The position numbers and the translations under genes were made by a program. From Pyxidicoccus caerfyrddinensis (GTDB lineage: Bacteria > Myxococcota > Myxococcia > Myxococcales > Myxococcaceae), in contig NZ_JAAIYA010000027.1 of assembly GCF_010894405.1 (NCBI RefSeq), forward strand, positions 115,140 to 179,139: 64,000 nucleotides of DNA, in the 5' to 3' direction. Position 1 is the first letter of the stretch, and every line of letters starts with the position of its first letter. The notes under the pieces are model-generated. The model saw only the letters and a program-made list of their open reading frames with translations, was not told the DNA's origin and made no database searches. This document shows positions 10,506 to 19,106 of this stretch, piece after piece.

Positions 10506-10651
10506 CGTCGGCACGCTCGCCCTCCCCCTCCCACTCACAGGGACACCTTGCCCATGTGGGGGCACCCTGGCTGTGGCCAAAGATGTTCACCGTCGCCATA
10601 CCGTCAACCCGGCAAGCGGGCTTCACGGGCAGTGCCGACCCTTGCGCCAGA

Positions 10652-11587
10652 TCAGCGACATCCCGTGAGCCACAGGGGTTGACTGGTGAACTCCGTGCCC
10701 AGCAGGTAGCCGTTGCCGTCCTGTAGAAACGTAATGGCCTCCGCCTGAGGCTGGCTTGCACCCGGCACTTCGACCACCTGCCCTTTCAGGAGGTCTTCCA
10801 GGCGGGCGGCGTCCGGCTGTCGCACCTCCCACACCCGGGTGTACGTGCGCAGCAGCAGACGCTGGCCGGACGGGTGGAGCGACGCGGCGGTGGTGGAGCG
10901 GTCCAACCCCTCCGGCACCTCCAGCGTGCCGAGCTTCGTCGCGGTCACCGTCGCGCCCGGCCGGGCTCCGTCCAGGGCGAAGACGTCACCCAGCGATTCG
11001 CGCGTCTTGGTGATGACGGCCAGCCGCCCGGAGCGCGCGTCCAGGATGAGCGACTCCGCGTCGTGCGAGCCGTCGGGGTACGAGAAGGAGAGCACCTCCA
11101 CGGGCACGGTGGCGTCAGCGAGCGCCTCGGGCTCCGCGAAGCGGTAGATGCGCAGGACGTCCCGGCGCTCGAAGTTGTCGCCGATGTCCGCCAGGAAGAC
11201 GCACGGGCGCGGGTCCCCGGGGGCGCAGGGGCCCACCGCCACGTCCTCGACGTCGCGGGGGTCGGCGCCGGTGAGCGTCAGCCGCGCGCGGACGGCGCCC
11301 TTCTCGTCGATGGCGAACGCCTCGAAGGCATTGCCGGAGTCGTTGTGCGCCCAGAAGGCGCCGGGGTGGCGCTGGCTGGCGGCCAGGCCGGACAGCTCGG
11401 GCAGCACGTCCGGCACGGTGCCCGTCTGGCGGGGCTCGCCGTAGAGCGTGCAGCCGGGCACGCCGACCGCGGGCACCTGGGAGCCGGCATCCGGAGCGGT
11501 GTCCCCGGGCGGAACGGGCTTGGAGCGCGAGCAGGCGGCGAGCAGGCCCCCGAGCAGGGCCATGACGAGGGCCAGTCGGGCCGACAC
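10652..11587 (-). CDS. Lipoprotein, probable beta-propeller
   Basis: 311 residues from a GTG start. Signal peptide with lipobox LLAAC at about residues 15-19, then a Pro/Asp spacer. The mature part has repeated Asp/Gly turns and an ordered series (ELSGLAASQRHPGAFWAHNDSGN, DPRDVEDVAVGPC, FLADIGDNFERRDVL, HDAESLILDARSGRLAVITKT) like myxobacterial and actinobacterial proteins described as esterase-like or SdiA-regulated-type propellers; function unknown. The GTG begins one base after the TGA of the Nudix gene, so the pair is translationally coupled. Confidence 0.75.
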   Translation of the reverse strand: MSARLALVMALLGGLLAACSRSKPVPPGDTAPDAGSQVPAVGVPGCTLYGEPRQTGTVPDVLPELSGLAASQRHPGAFWAHNDSGNAFEAFAIDEKGAVRARLTLTGADPRDVEDVAVGPCAPGDPRPCVFLADIGDNFERRDVLRIYRFAEPEALADATVPVEVLSFSYPDGSHDAESLILDARSGRLAVITKTRESLGDVFALDGARPGATVTATKLGTLEVPEGLDRSTTAASLHPSGQRLLLRTYTRVWEVRQPDAARLEDLLKGQVVEVPGASQPQAEAITFLQDGNGYLLGTEFTSQPLWLTGCR

Positions 11588-11588
11588 G

Positions 11589-11996
11589 TCAGGAGTCCAG
11601 GTCGAGCAGCTTCGCCAGCGTCTTGGCGTCCGCGTCCGGGAAGCGGTAGCCGGACATCTCCTCCAGCGTCACCCAGCGGTGGTCGTGCACGCGCAGGTGG
11701 CGGATGTTGCCCTCGGGCTCGGCCATCCGGCAGTGGAAGACGCGGAAGTCGATGTCGTAGGTCGGGTACTCGTGGCGGGTGTGCATGGCCTGCTCGAGCA
11801 CGTGCACGGCCACGCCCATCTCCTCCTGAATCTCGCGGGCGAGCGCGGTGGCGTCGTCCTCGCCCTCCTCCACCCGGCCGCCGGGGAACTCCCACAGCAG
11901 GGGCAGCGAAGCTTTGGGAGGGCGCTGGGTGATGAGGTAGCGCCCCCCGTCGTTCTGGAGCATTGCACCGACGACGCGGACGTGGCGACGGGCCAT
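11589..11996 (-). CDS. Nudix hydrolase (MutT-like)
   Basis: 135 residues. The Nudix box GRVEEGEDDATALAREIQEE then MGV is intact (GX5EX7REUXEEXGU), so the enzyme should hydrolyse a nucleoside diphosphate linked to another group with Mg2+. The size and the WEFPGG lead-in fit the MutT/8-oxo-dGTPase group that clears oxidised nucleotides, though the substrate cannot be fixed from sequence. ATG 11996 is preceded by AGGAG-type sequence at good spacing. Coupled to the lipoprotein gene downstream by a one-base gap. Confidence 0.88.
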   Translation of the reverse strand: MARRHVRVVGAMLQNDGGRYLITQRPPKASLPLLWEFPGGRVEEGEDDATALAREIQEEMGVAVHVLEQAMHTRHEYPTYDIDFRVFHCRMAEPEGNIRHLRVHDHRWVTLEEMSGYRFPDADAKTLAKLLDLDS

Positions 11997-12268
11997 TCGC
12001 TTCTCCTGTCTCCTGCCCAGGGGGATACCGGGGAGGGGCGACCTAACACAGCCCCTGGCGCCAATGCCACAGCCCCCTACCGCCACCGTGCGCACGACCT
12101 GACGGGGTGGCCAGTCCCTCCCAGCCGGGCCGCACACTTGCCGGGGACGGGAGGGTGGCTTGCGCGGGGGCCCCCGGGCCCGGAGCCAGTGTTCGAGGCC
12201 ATGCGTCGGGTACCGTCCATGTGGTGAATTGGATGACGGACGGACCGGATGGCGTCATGCTCGGGGCC

Positions 12269-12505
12269 ATGAACACGAGTCGGAGGGAAAAGGCCGAGGT
12301 GCTCGGAGCGGCACTGAAGGCCGCCCGCCAGCAGGCGGGGCTCGGCATGGAGGAGGTCGCCGAGCGTCTGGAGATTCCCGTGGAGGTCCTCGCCCGGGTG
12401 GAGCGGGGGGTCATGGTGCCCACCATTTCCACGCTGACGCGGCTGTGCGTCATCCTCAAGCTGGACCCGGACACGCTGCCCGACCTGCCGGAGATGTCGG
12501 ACTGA
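12269..12505 (+). CDS. Small XRE-family helix-turn-helix protein
   Basis: 78 residues, almost only a Cro/C1-type helix-turn-helix: LGAALKAARQQAGLGMEEVAERL, then VEVLARVERGVMVPTISTLTRL and LDPDTLPDLP. Probably a DNA-binding dimer. The start is uncertain: ATG 12269 gives the compact domain, while ATG 12257 and 12233 are in frame and also without a good ribosome binding site. The stop TGA (12503-12505) abuts a GTG that opens the frame of the large kinase gene, so the two are likely in one transcript and the regulator may serve the kinase pathway. Confidence 0.8.
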   Translation: MNTSRREKAEVLGAALKAARQQAGLGMEEVAERLEIPVEVLARVERGVMVPTISTLTRLCVILKLDPDTLPDLPEMSD

Positions 12506-12643
12506 GTGTCCCGGGAGGGCCTCCGAGCCGTCTCCGAGCCTTCCTCGCCCCTTCCCGGTGGCCGCGAGGTCTGGACGCAGGGTCTCCTTCCGTCCACGCG
12601 GCTGACCGGCGATGATTTCCCGGGTCAGGCGTTCTCGATCCGA

Positions 12644-15600
12644 ATGCGCTGTCCCACCTGTCACCGCCGTGTGGCGGAGCGCTGCCCCCTCCACCCCTCG
12701 GCCGAGCCGCGTCCGCCGGCGGCCCCGGCCGTGCCCCCGGAAGTGACGGGCTACACCGTGGGAGCCCCCCTGGGACGTGGCGGCTTCGGTCGCGTCTTCT
12801 CCGCGCTCCGGGCGGAGGACGGGCGCGAGGTGGCCCTCAAGGTGCTGGAGCCCCTGGCGAGCGAGCGGCTGGAGCGCGAGGTGGAGGCGCTGCGCCGCAT
12901 CGGTCCGCCCGCCGCGCCCCAGCTGCTGGGCCAGGGGACGACACGCGCGGGCGAGCCGCTGGTGGTGATGGAGCGCATCGACGGGCTCACGCTCGCGCGC
13001 AGGCTGGCGGAACTGCCCGGCCCCGGGGCGCTGCCCTGGGCCGAGGCCGCCCCCCTCATGGTCGCGCTGGCGGAGGCCGTGGGGCACATGCACACCGCGG
13101 CCGTCGTGCACCGGGACCTCAAGCCGGAGAACGTGATGCTCGCCGAGGCTCGGGCCGTGCTCCTGGACTTCGGCCTGGCGCGCCTGGGCGCCACCGAGGA
13201 CGCCATGGCGCCCGCCGTCACCCTGACGCGCACCGGCCAGCGCCTGGGCACCCACGAGTACATGGCGCCCGAGCAGTGCCGCGACGCCCGGAGCATCGAC
13301 GCGCGGGCGGACCTGTACAGCCTGGGAGTCGTCTTCTTCGAGCTGCTGTGCGGACGGCCGCCGTTCGTCGGTGACTCGGCGGCCGTGCTGCAGGCGCACG
13401 TGTCGCGCCGGCCGCCCGCGCTGAGGGAGCTGGCGCCCTGGCCGGTGCCCGCGCCCGTCGAGGTCCTCGTGCAGCGGCTGCTGGCGAAGGACCCGGAGGA
13501 GCGATTCCCAAGCGCGGCGGCGCTGGCGGCGGACCTGCGGCGCGTGCTGGCGGACACGGCGGGGCGGACCGTGGTGCCCTCCGCTGCCGTGTCTTCGTCT
13601 TCGCGAGACGGCACGGAGGCGCCCCGCGCGCCCCAGGGTCCGCGGGAGGTAGCGCTGCTCGGGGTGAAGACGTCGATGGACGTCCCGGCCATGCTCTCGC
13701 AGCTCGCGGCGTTCGGCGCGGAGCTGGCGCGGGTGGAGGCCGGACTGGCCGTCTTCGCCTTCCCCCATGCGGGCACGGTGGAGGTGGGGCTGCGCGCGGC
13801 GCTCAAGTCCGCCGAGGCCCTGGCCTCGGTGCTTCCGTCCGGCGCGGAGCGTGTCATCCACAGCGCGCCCCTGCGCATCCGCGAGCGTGCGGGCAGGGTG
13901 ACGGTGGGCGGCGCCGCGCTGGAGCGTCTCGAGCGGTGGTGGCCTGCTCCCCCGCCGCCCGGCGCTGTCGCGCAGCCCGCGCTCACCGAGGAGGCCCGCG
14001 TCCACCTGGGCGATGCCGAGCCAGGCCGCACGCTGGCGCCCGAGGTGGTGCTGCCCACCATCGACGTCACGCTGGGCCGCGAGGCGGAGCTGGCCTGGCT
14101 TCGAGAGGGGCTCGCGCGAGTCCGCGCTAGCGGCGCTCCGGCCCTGCGCACGCTGCTGGGTGAGGAAGGGCTGGGCAAGACGCGCCTGCTCGCGGAGTGG
14201 CACCGGGAGCTGCGCGGTACCCCGAGCGTGTCCGTCCTCTTCGTGGAGGCCCAGCCGGACGAGGGCAGCGCCAGCGAGAGTGGCCTGCGCAACCTCATCA
14301 CCACCGTGCTTGGGTTGCCGGCATCCACGCCTCCCGACGAGGCGGTGCGCCACCTCCTCGAGAGCTCCGGGCCCACCTCGCATCCCGCCGCGCGAAGGCA
14401 GCTCATCGCCCGGGCCCTGGCCTCACGGCTGTGGCGGCTCGCGGCGGCGCGGCCGCTCGTGGTGCTCGTGGATGACGCCCACACGCTGGACCCGACCGCG
14501 CTCGATGCGCTGGAGCTGGCCACGCTTGCCGGCATCCACGCTTCGCTCTGCGTGGTGCTCGCCGGTCGGCACCGGCTGCTGGGCCTGCGTCCGTACCTCG
14601 GTGAGCGCGCGCGGGACTCGGCGCAGCGGGAGCTGCCTCCGCTCCGGGAAGACGCGGCCCGCGAGCTGCTGCGTCAGCTCCTGAAGCCCGTGGACCTGCT
14701 GGCCGAGGGCGTCCTGCGCGAGCTGGTGGACCGGTGTGGCGGCTCACCGCTGCGCATGTTGGAGACGGTGCGGGCGCTGCGCGCGGCCGGAGCCATCCGC
14801 GCGCAGGCGGGCGGTGGCAACTACCTGGCGGCGGACGCGCTGCACGGTCTGGCCTCGGACAGCCCGCGCCCGGACGAGCGGCTCGCGGAGCGGAGCCTCG
14901 CGGCCCTGCCCTCCGGACTGCGCTCCCTGCTCCAGGTGGCGGCGCTGCTGGGCGACGAGGTGCGGCTGGAGGAGCTGTCCGCGACGCTCGCGCACCTGGA
15001 GGCGGACGACGCGCTGGACCTGTCCCTGGACCCGGGCGTCGCCCTGGAGCGGCTGACGCGCGCGGGCATGCTGGAGCCGCGCGGGCCCCGGCGCTGGCGC
15101 TTCGAGCACTCCACCCTGCGCGACGCCTTCGGTGCGCTGCTGCCCACGTCCCTGCGGCAGCGCGTCTGCGCGGCGGCGCTGAGGGCCCTGCCGGATGCGC
15201 CCGCCGCGCGCAGGGCACGACTGGCCGAGGCCGCGGGAGACGAGCCCCAGGCGCTCGCGCTCCATCGCATGCTGGCCGAGTCCGGTCGCCGCGCGCACCG
15301 GTTGCTGGAGGCGGAGCGCCACTATTCCGCCGCGCTGGACCTGCTGCCACGCGGGGACGACGCAGTCCGGATGGAGTTGCTGTCCGGACGCGGACGCGTG
15401 CGCTACCGGCTGCAGCGCATCGACGATGCCCTGGCGGACCTGCGCGCCGCGCGAGCGCTGGCGGAGGCCCGCGGAGACGTGGTGCGCGAGGCGGACCTGC
15501 TGCTGGAAGAGGCCACCGCGCTCGACTGGCAGGACGACCCGGACGGGTCCACTGCGCTGTTGGAGCAGGCCCTGCGTTGCCTGGGGGATACCGTGCCGCC

Positions 15601-16489
15601 GGAGCTGGCCGCGCGCCATGCGCTGGCCCAGGCGCGCGTCGTCGTGAGGCGGGAGGACATCACGGGCGCGGTGCCCCCGCTGGAGCGGGCCGTGGACGCC
15701 GCGAGGGCCGGAGGCGACGCGGAGACGGAGGCGATTGCGCTGTCCATGCTCGGCGCGATGTTGGCGTGGACGGGGCACCTGGAGGACGCGGCGAGGCGCT
15801 TCGAGGAAGCCATCGCGCTCTGCGAATCGACAGGGGACACCCTGCACCTGGGTGTGGCGCTCAACAACCGGATGGTGTTGCACGTGCAACGCCGTGACGT
15901 GGAGGGCGCCCGGACGGACCTGGAGCGCGCCGTGTTGCTGGGGCGCGAGCTGGGCAACGTGCAGATAGAGCGGACCTCGGCCTTCAACCTGTCGTTGCTG
16001 CTCGGCTACCAGGGGCGGGCCGCGGAAGCGCTCCCCCTGGCCCGCCGCGCGGGAGTGCTCAGCCAGCGCTTCTTCCCTGCCTCCATGGCGCAGGACGCGC
16101 TGCTCGTGGCACGACTGTGCTGCGAGCTGGGCGACCTGCCGGAGGCCTCGCGCCAGCTCACGTGGCTGGACGAGCCCTCCACACAAACGCGGCTGCTGCC
16201 CGCGGACCGGCTGATGTTGTCGGTGGTCCGCCGCGTGGTGCACGAAGCCCAGGGCACGCATTCCTACGCCGCGCCGGAATGGGCCGCGCTGGTGGAAGCG
16301 GCGCGGCAGCAGGCCACCCCCGACGAGCGCCTGGAGATTCTCGTCTGGGCGGCGCGAGCGGCGAGGGCCGCCGGAGACGACGCGACAGTCCTGGCCCGCG
16401 TGCAGGAAGTCGAAGCCACGGCGCACGAAGCGCCCCTCTGGACGGAGCGGGTGCGAGCGCTCGTGAAGGAAGCACGTGGGCCCTCCTGA
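12644..16489 (+). CDS. Large Ser/Thr protein kinase with cyclase-like, AAA/STAND ATPase and TPR regions
   Basis: 1281 residues. A short Cys-rich start (MRCPTCHRRVAERCPLH) is followed by a complete Hanks-type kinase: Gly loop GRGGFGRV (44-51), ATP Lys66 (VALKVL), HRDLKPEN (156-163), DFG (175-177), APEQ. Next, about residues 345-480, is a segment (REVALLGVKTSMDV to RVTVGGAALERLE) with the pattern of a class III nucleotide cyclase but without recognisable metal Asp residues. Then an AAA_16-type ATPase with Walker A GEEGLGKT and Walker B VVLVDDAHTLD, and roughly 450 residues of Ala/Leu-rich TPR-like helices. This is a STAND-type signalling scaffold. A GTG at 12506 directly after the XRE stop would add 46 residues; the ATG start fits the conserved-looking Cys motif. 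Confidence 0.88.
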   Translation: MRCPTCHRRVAERCPLHPSAEPRPPAAPAVPPEVTGYTVGAPLGRGGFGRVFSALRAEDGREVALKVLEPLASERLEREVEALRRIGPPAAPQLLGQGTTRAGEPLVVMERIDGLTLARRLAELPGPGALPWAEAAPLMVALAEAVGHMHTAAVVHRDLKPENVMLAEARAVLLDFGLARLGATEDAMAPAVTLTRTGQRLGTHEYMAPEQCRDARSIDARADLYSLGVVFFELLCGRPPFVGDSAAVLQAHVSRRPPALRELAPWPVPAPVEVLVQRLLAKDPEERFPSAAALAADLRRVLADTAGRTVVPSAAVSSSSRDGTEAPRAPQGPREVALLGVKTSMDVPAMLSQLAAFGAELARVEAGLAVFAFPHAGTVEVGLRAALKSAEALASVLPSGAERVIHSAPLRIRERAGRVTVGGAALERLERWWPAPPPPGAVAQPALTEEARVHLGDAEPGRTLAPEVVLPTIDVTLGREAELAWLREGLARVRASGAPALRTLLGEEGLGKTRLLAEWHRELRGTPSVSVLFVEAQPDEGSASESGLRNLITTVLGLPASTPPDEAVRHLLESSGPTSHPAARRQLIARALASRLWRLAAARPLVVLVDDAHTLDPTALDALELATLAGIHASLCVVLAGRHRLLGLRPYLGERARDSAQRELPPLREDAARELLRQLLKPVDLLAEGVLRELVDRCGGSPLRMLETVRALRAAGAIRAQAGGGNYLAADALHGLASDSPRPDERLAERSLAALPSGLRSLLQVAALLGDEVRLEELSATLAHLEADDALDLSLDPGVALERLTRAGMLEPRGPRRWRFEHSTLRDAFGALLPTSLRQRVCAAALRALPDAPAARRARLAEAAGDEPQALALHRMLAESGRRAHRLLEAERHYSAALDLLPRGDDAVRMELLSGRGRVRYRLQRIDDALADLRAARALAEARGDVVREADLLLEEATALDWQDDPDGSTALLEQALRCLGDTVPPELAARHALAQARVVVRREDITGAVPPLERAVDAARAGGDAETEAIALSMLGAMLAWTGHLEDAARRFEEAIALCESTGDTLHLGVALNNRMVLHVQRRDVEGARTDLERAVLLGRELGNVQIERTSAFNLSLLLGYQGRAAEALPLARRAGVLSQRFFPASMAQDALLVARLCCELGDLPEASRQLTWLDEPSTQTRLLPADRLMLSVVRRVVHEAQGTHSYAAPEWAALVEAARQQATPDERLEILVWAARAARAAGDDATVLARVQEVEATAHEAPLWTERVRALVKEARGPS

Positions 16490-16540
16490 GCAGCCCGGCC
16501 CGTGCTAGCACGAGGGTGACAACGCGCAGCCGGAGGGTCC

Positions 16541-17887
16541 ATGGCCGCAGCACCCCCACGTGACGACGCAGCGCCCGGAGCGGAGCTGTCCCTCTACGGC
16601 GACGAGCTGGAGCCCGGAGCGCTGGTGGGCCCCTGGGTGGTGGAGGCCCGCGTCCATCCCGGCGTCACCGCGTGGCTCTACCGCGCCAGCCACCTCTCCA
16701 CCCGCGCACCCGCCGCGCTGAAGGTGGTGCGTGAGCAGTACAACCACGTGAGCGAAGTGCTCCGCCGCTTCAAGCAGGAAGCGGACACGCTGCAGGCGCT
16801 CCGCCATCCGCACATCGTGGAGGTGCTGGAGTACGGCGAGCTGCGCGATGGCCGGCCGTGGCTCGCCATGGAGTGGCTGGAGGGACAGAGCGTGGACCAG
16901 TGGCTCGCGCAGAGGGGCCCCTTCTCCGCCGCCGAGGCGCTCACGGTGATGGAGGAACTGGGCGGAGCGCTGCACTTCGCGCACGGCCGGGGCGTGCTGC
17001 ACCGCGACCTCAAGGCGCAGAACGTGATGGTCCTCCCGCGCGTGGAGGGCTTCACGGTGAAGCTCGTGGACTTCGGCATCGCGCGCGTCCAGGCCCCCGA
17101 GGGACTCAGTGGCCTGACGAGCGCGGGCGCCGTGCTGGGCACCCCGGTGGCGATGGCACCGGAGCAGATTCGCGGACAGGCCGTGGATGCGCGCACGGAC
17201 CTGTATGCGCTCGGAGTCCTGCTCTACCAGCTCCTCACCGGACGGCTCCCCTTCGAGGGCACGAGCGCGGTGGAGGTGGAGGAGCAGCACCTGCACGCCC
17301 CGCCCCCGCGCCTGGGCGAGCGGGTGCAGGCGCCTCCCGTGCTGGAGGCCGTGGTGCAGCGCTGTCTCGCGAAGTGCCCCGAGGACCGCTGGTCTGACGT
17401 GCCCGCGTTCCTCGAAGCCCTGCGCGCGGCGCTGGCTCCTGGCACATCCCCGCCGTGGGCCGCGGGCCTCTACGTGGACGTGCGTTTCCCCGAGTCCCAC
17501 GAGGAGCTCACGGACGAGGACTTCGACGCGAAGGAAGCGGCGCTGGATGCGGCCCGTGACGCGCTGGAGGCGGCGGGATGGATGTTCGCGGTGGACGGCG
17601 GCAACGTCCTGCTCGCCTGGCACGCGCTCCCCGAAGAGGCACAGACTCGGAGCCACGCCCTGGACTCGGCACGGGTGCTCGCGGAGGAGGTCCTCACCCG
17701 GGCGTGCGAGCTGGCTGGCTCCAGGGCCCACGTCTGCGTCTACGCGCACACGGCGCCGGGCGAAGTCACGCGAGACGCCCAGGGTCGGCCCAGGCTCGCC
17801 GGTGGTGACCTGCTGCGATTGGACCTCTGGACCATGGGAGGCGCGCCCGGAACGGTGACGTGGACCGACAGCGCCCTGCGCCGCTGA
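16541..17887 (+). CDS. Ser/Thr protein kinase with unusual Gly loop and cyclase-like tail
   Basis: 448 residues. Catalytic core present: ATP Lys61 (AALKVV), HRDLKAQN (154-161), DFG (177-179), a GTPVAMAPEQ activation segment end and DLYALGVLLYQLLTG. The Gly-rich loop that should precede Lys61 is replaced by ARVHPGVTAWLY, so ATP binding may be altered. Residues about 300-448 (AGLYVDVRFPESHEELTD to GGDLLRLDLWTMG) look like a degenerate nucleotide-cyclase fold, as in the kinase upstream. No transmembrane helix is seen, so cytosolic. ATG 16541 follows GGAGGG. It begins 51 bases after the previous kinase gene and probably shares its transcript. Confidence 0.88.
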   Translation: MAAAPPRDDAAPGAELSLYGDELEPGALVGPWVVEARVHPGVTAWLYRASHLSTRAPAALKVVREQYNHVSEVLRRFKQEADTLQALRHPHIVEVLEYGELRDGRPWLAMEWLEGQSVDQWLAQRGPFSAAEALTVMEELGGALHFAHGRGVLHRDLKAQNVMVLPRVEGFTVKLVDFGIARVQAPEGLSGLTSAGAVLGTPVAMAPEQIRGQAVDARTDLYALGVLLYQLLTGRLPFEGTSAVEVEEQHLHAPPPRLGERVQAPPVLEAVVQRCLAKCPEDRWSDVPAFLEALRAALAPGTSPPWAAGLYVDVRFPESHEELTDEDFDAKEAALDAARDALEAAGWMFAVDGGNVLLAWHALPEEAQTRSHALDSARVLAEEVLTRACELAGSRAHVCVYAHTAPGEVTRDAQGRPRLAGGDLLRLDLWTMGGAPGTVTWTDSALRR

Positions 17888-18045
17888 GCCTGGTAGCGGC
17901 CTGCGCGGCCAGACGCTCGTGCCGCCGAACGCAACGCACAGGGGCAGCATCCGCCCTCCTGCCCGGTCCCCACCCCGGCATCCTCATCCGCGCGCCACGG
18001 CCCTGCCCATATTCACTCGCGTCCCACACACCCACAGGAGACGCG

Positions 18046-19062
18046 ATGGCCAGGAAGATGAAGGCGGTTCAGGTGCGGCAGGCCCGGGCCCCGTTTGAAA
18101 TCGTCGAGCGGGACGTGCCCGAGCCCGGCCCGGGGCAGGTCCGCCTCGCGGTGGAGGCGTGTGGCATCTGTCACAGTGATGCCATCACCAAGGAAGGCTG
18201 GATGCCCATCCAGTACCCGAGGGTGCCGGGCCATGAAGTGGTGGGACGCATCGACCGGGTGGGCCCCGGGGTGACCGCCTGGAAGGAGGGCCAGCACGTG
18301 GGCGTGGGCTGGCACGGCGGCCACTGTGGCCAGTGCGACGCCTGCCGCGTCGGTGACTTCGTCACCTGCGTGGTGCAGCAGGTGTGTGGCATCAGCTACG
18401 ACGGCGGCTACGCCGAGTACATGGTGGCCCCCCAGGACGCGCTCGCCCGCGTGCCCGAGGGAATGAGCTCGGAGGACGCCGCGCCCCTGCTCTGCGCGGG
18501 CGTCACCACGTTCAACTCCCTGCGCAACATGAACGTGCGGCCGGGAGACCTAGTCGCGGTGCAGGGCATCGGCGGGCTCGGCCACCTGGGCATCCAGTAC
18601 GCCCGCAAGCTCGGCTACCGCACCGTCGCCATCTCGCGCGGCGGGGACAAACGGCAGCTTGCCCTCGAGCTCGGCGCACACGAATACATCGACACGGAGA
18701 AAGGCCCGGTGGCCGAGGCCCTCCAGAAGCTCGGCGGGGCGCGCGTCATCATGGTGACGGCGTCGAGCAGCAGCCTCGCGGGCGAACTGCTTGGCGGCCT
18801 GGGGCGCAACGGCACGCTGCTGATACTGGGCGCGGGCAGCGAGCCCATCCCGGTCAGCGGGCTGCAGCTGCTCCTGAAGCGCCAGCGCGTGCAGGGCTGG
18901 CCGAGCGGCATCCCCCAGGACTCGCAGGACACCCTGGCCTTCAGCAAGCTCGCCGACGTGCGCTCACGCAACGAGGTGTTCCCCCTCGAGCGCGCCGCCG
19001 AGGCCTACGAGCGCATGATGAGCAACCACGCCCGCTTCCGGGTGGTGCTCAAGATGCGCTGA
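18046..19062 (+). CDS. Zinc-dependent alcohol dehydrogenase
   Basis: 338-residue MDR dehydrogenase. Catalytic zinc ligands are in CGICHSD and GHEVVG; the structural zinc site is the four-Cys lobe in GHCGQCDACRVGDFVTC. The nucleotide motif is GIGGLGHLG. Length and motifs match NAD-dependent primary/aryl alcohol dehydrogenases of the AdhP/AdhA type, oxidising alcohols or reducing aldehydes in the cytosol. ATG 18046 has ACAGGAG five bases upstream. It is convergent with the LysR gene downstream, separated by a strong hairpin, so that regulator need not control it. Confidence 0.92.
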   Translation: MARKMKAVQVRQARAPFEIVERDVPEPGPGQVRLAVEACGICHSDAITKEGWMPIQYPRVPGHEVVGRIDRVGPGVTAWKEGQHVGVGWHGGHCGQCDACRVGDFVTCVVQQVCGISYDGGYAEYMVAPQDALARVPEGMSSEDAAPLLCAGVTTFNSLRNMNVRPGDLVAVQGIGGLGHLGIQYARKLGYRTVAISRGGDKRQLALELGAHEYIDTEKGPVAEALQKLGGARVIMVTASSSSLAGELLGGLGRNGTLLILGAGSEPIPVSGLQLLLKRQRVQGWPSGIPQDSQDTLAFSKLADVRSRNEVFPLERAAEAYERMMSNHARFRVVLKMR

Positions 19063-19069
19063 GCGCCAC

Positions 19070-19106
19070 GCGCGAGGGGGAATGGGGTGCGCCCCTTCCC
19101 CCGCGC
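19070..19106. terminator. Bidirectional hairpin between convergent genes
   Basis: GC-rich hairpin (GCGC..GGGGG..GGGG / CCCC..CCCCC..GCGC with two small bulges) that exactly fills the gap between the alcohol dehydrogenase stop and the LysR stop. No long T-tract, so efficiency is uncertain. Confidence 0.55.

Noticed and set aside
14744..16426. 560-codon minus-strand frame within the large kinase gene
   Set aside because: Shadow of the TPR region; no domains and no ribosome binding site.
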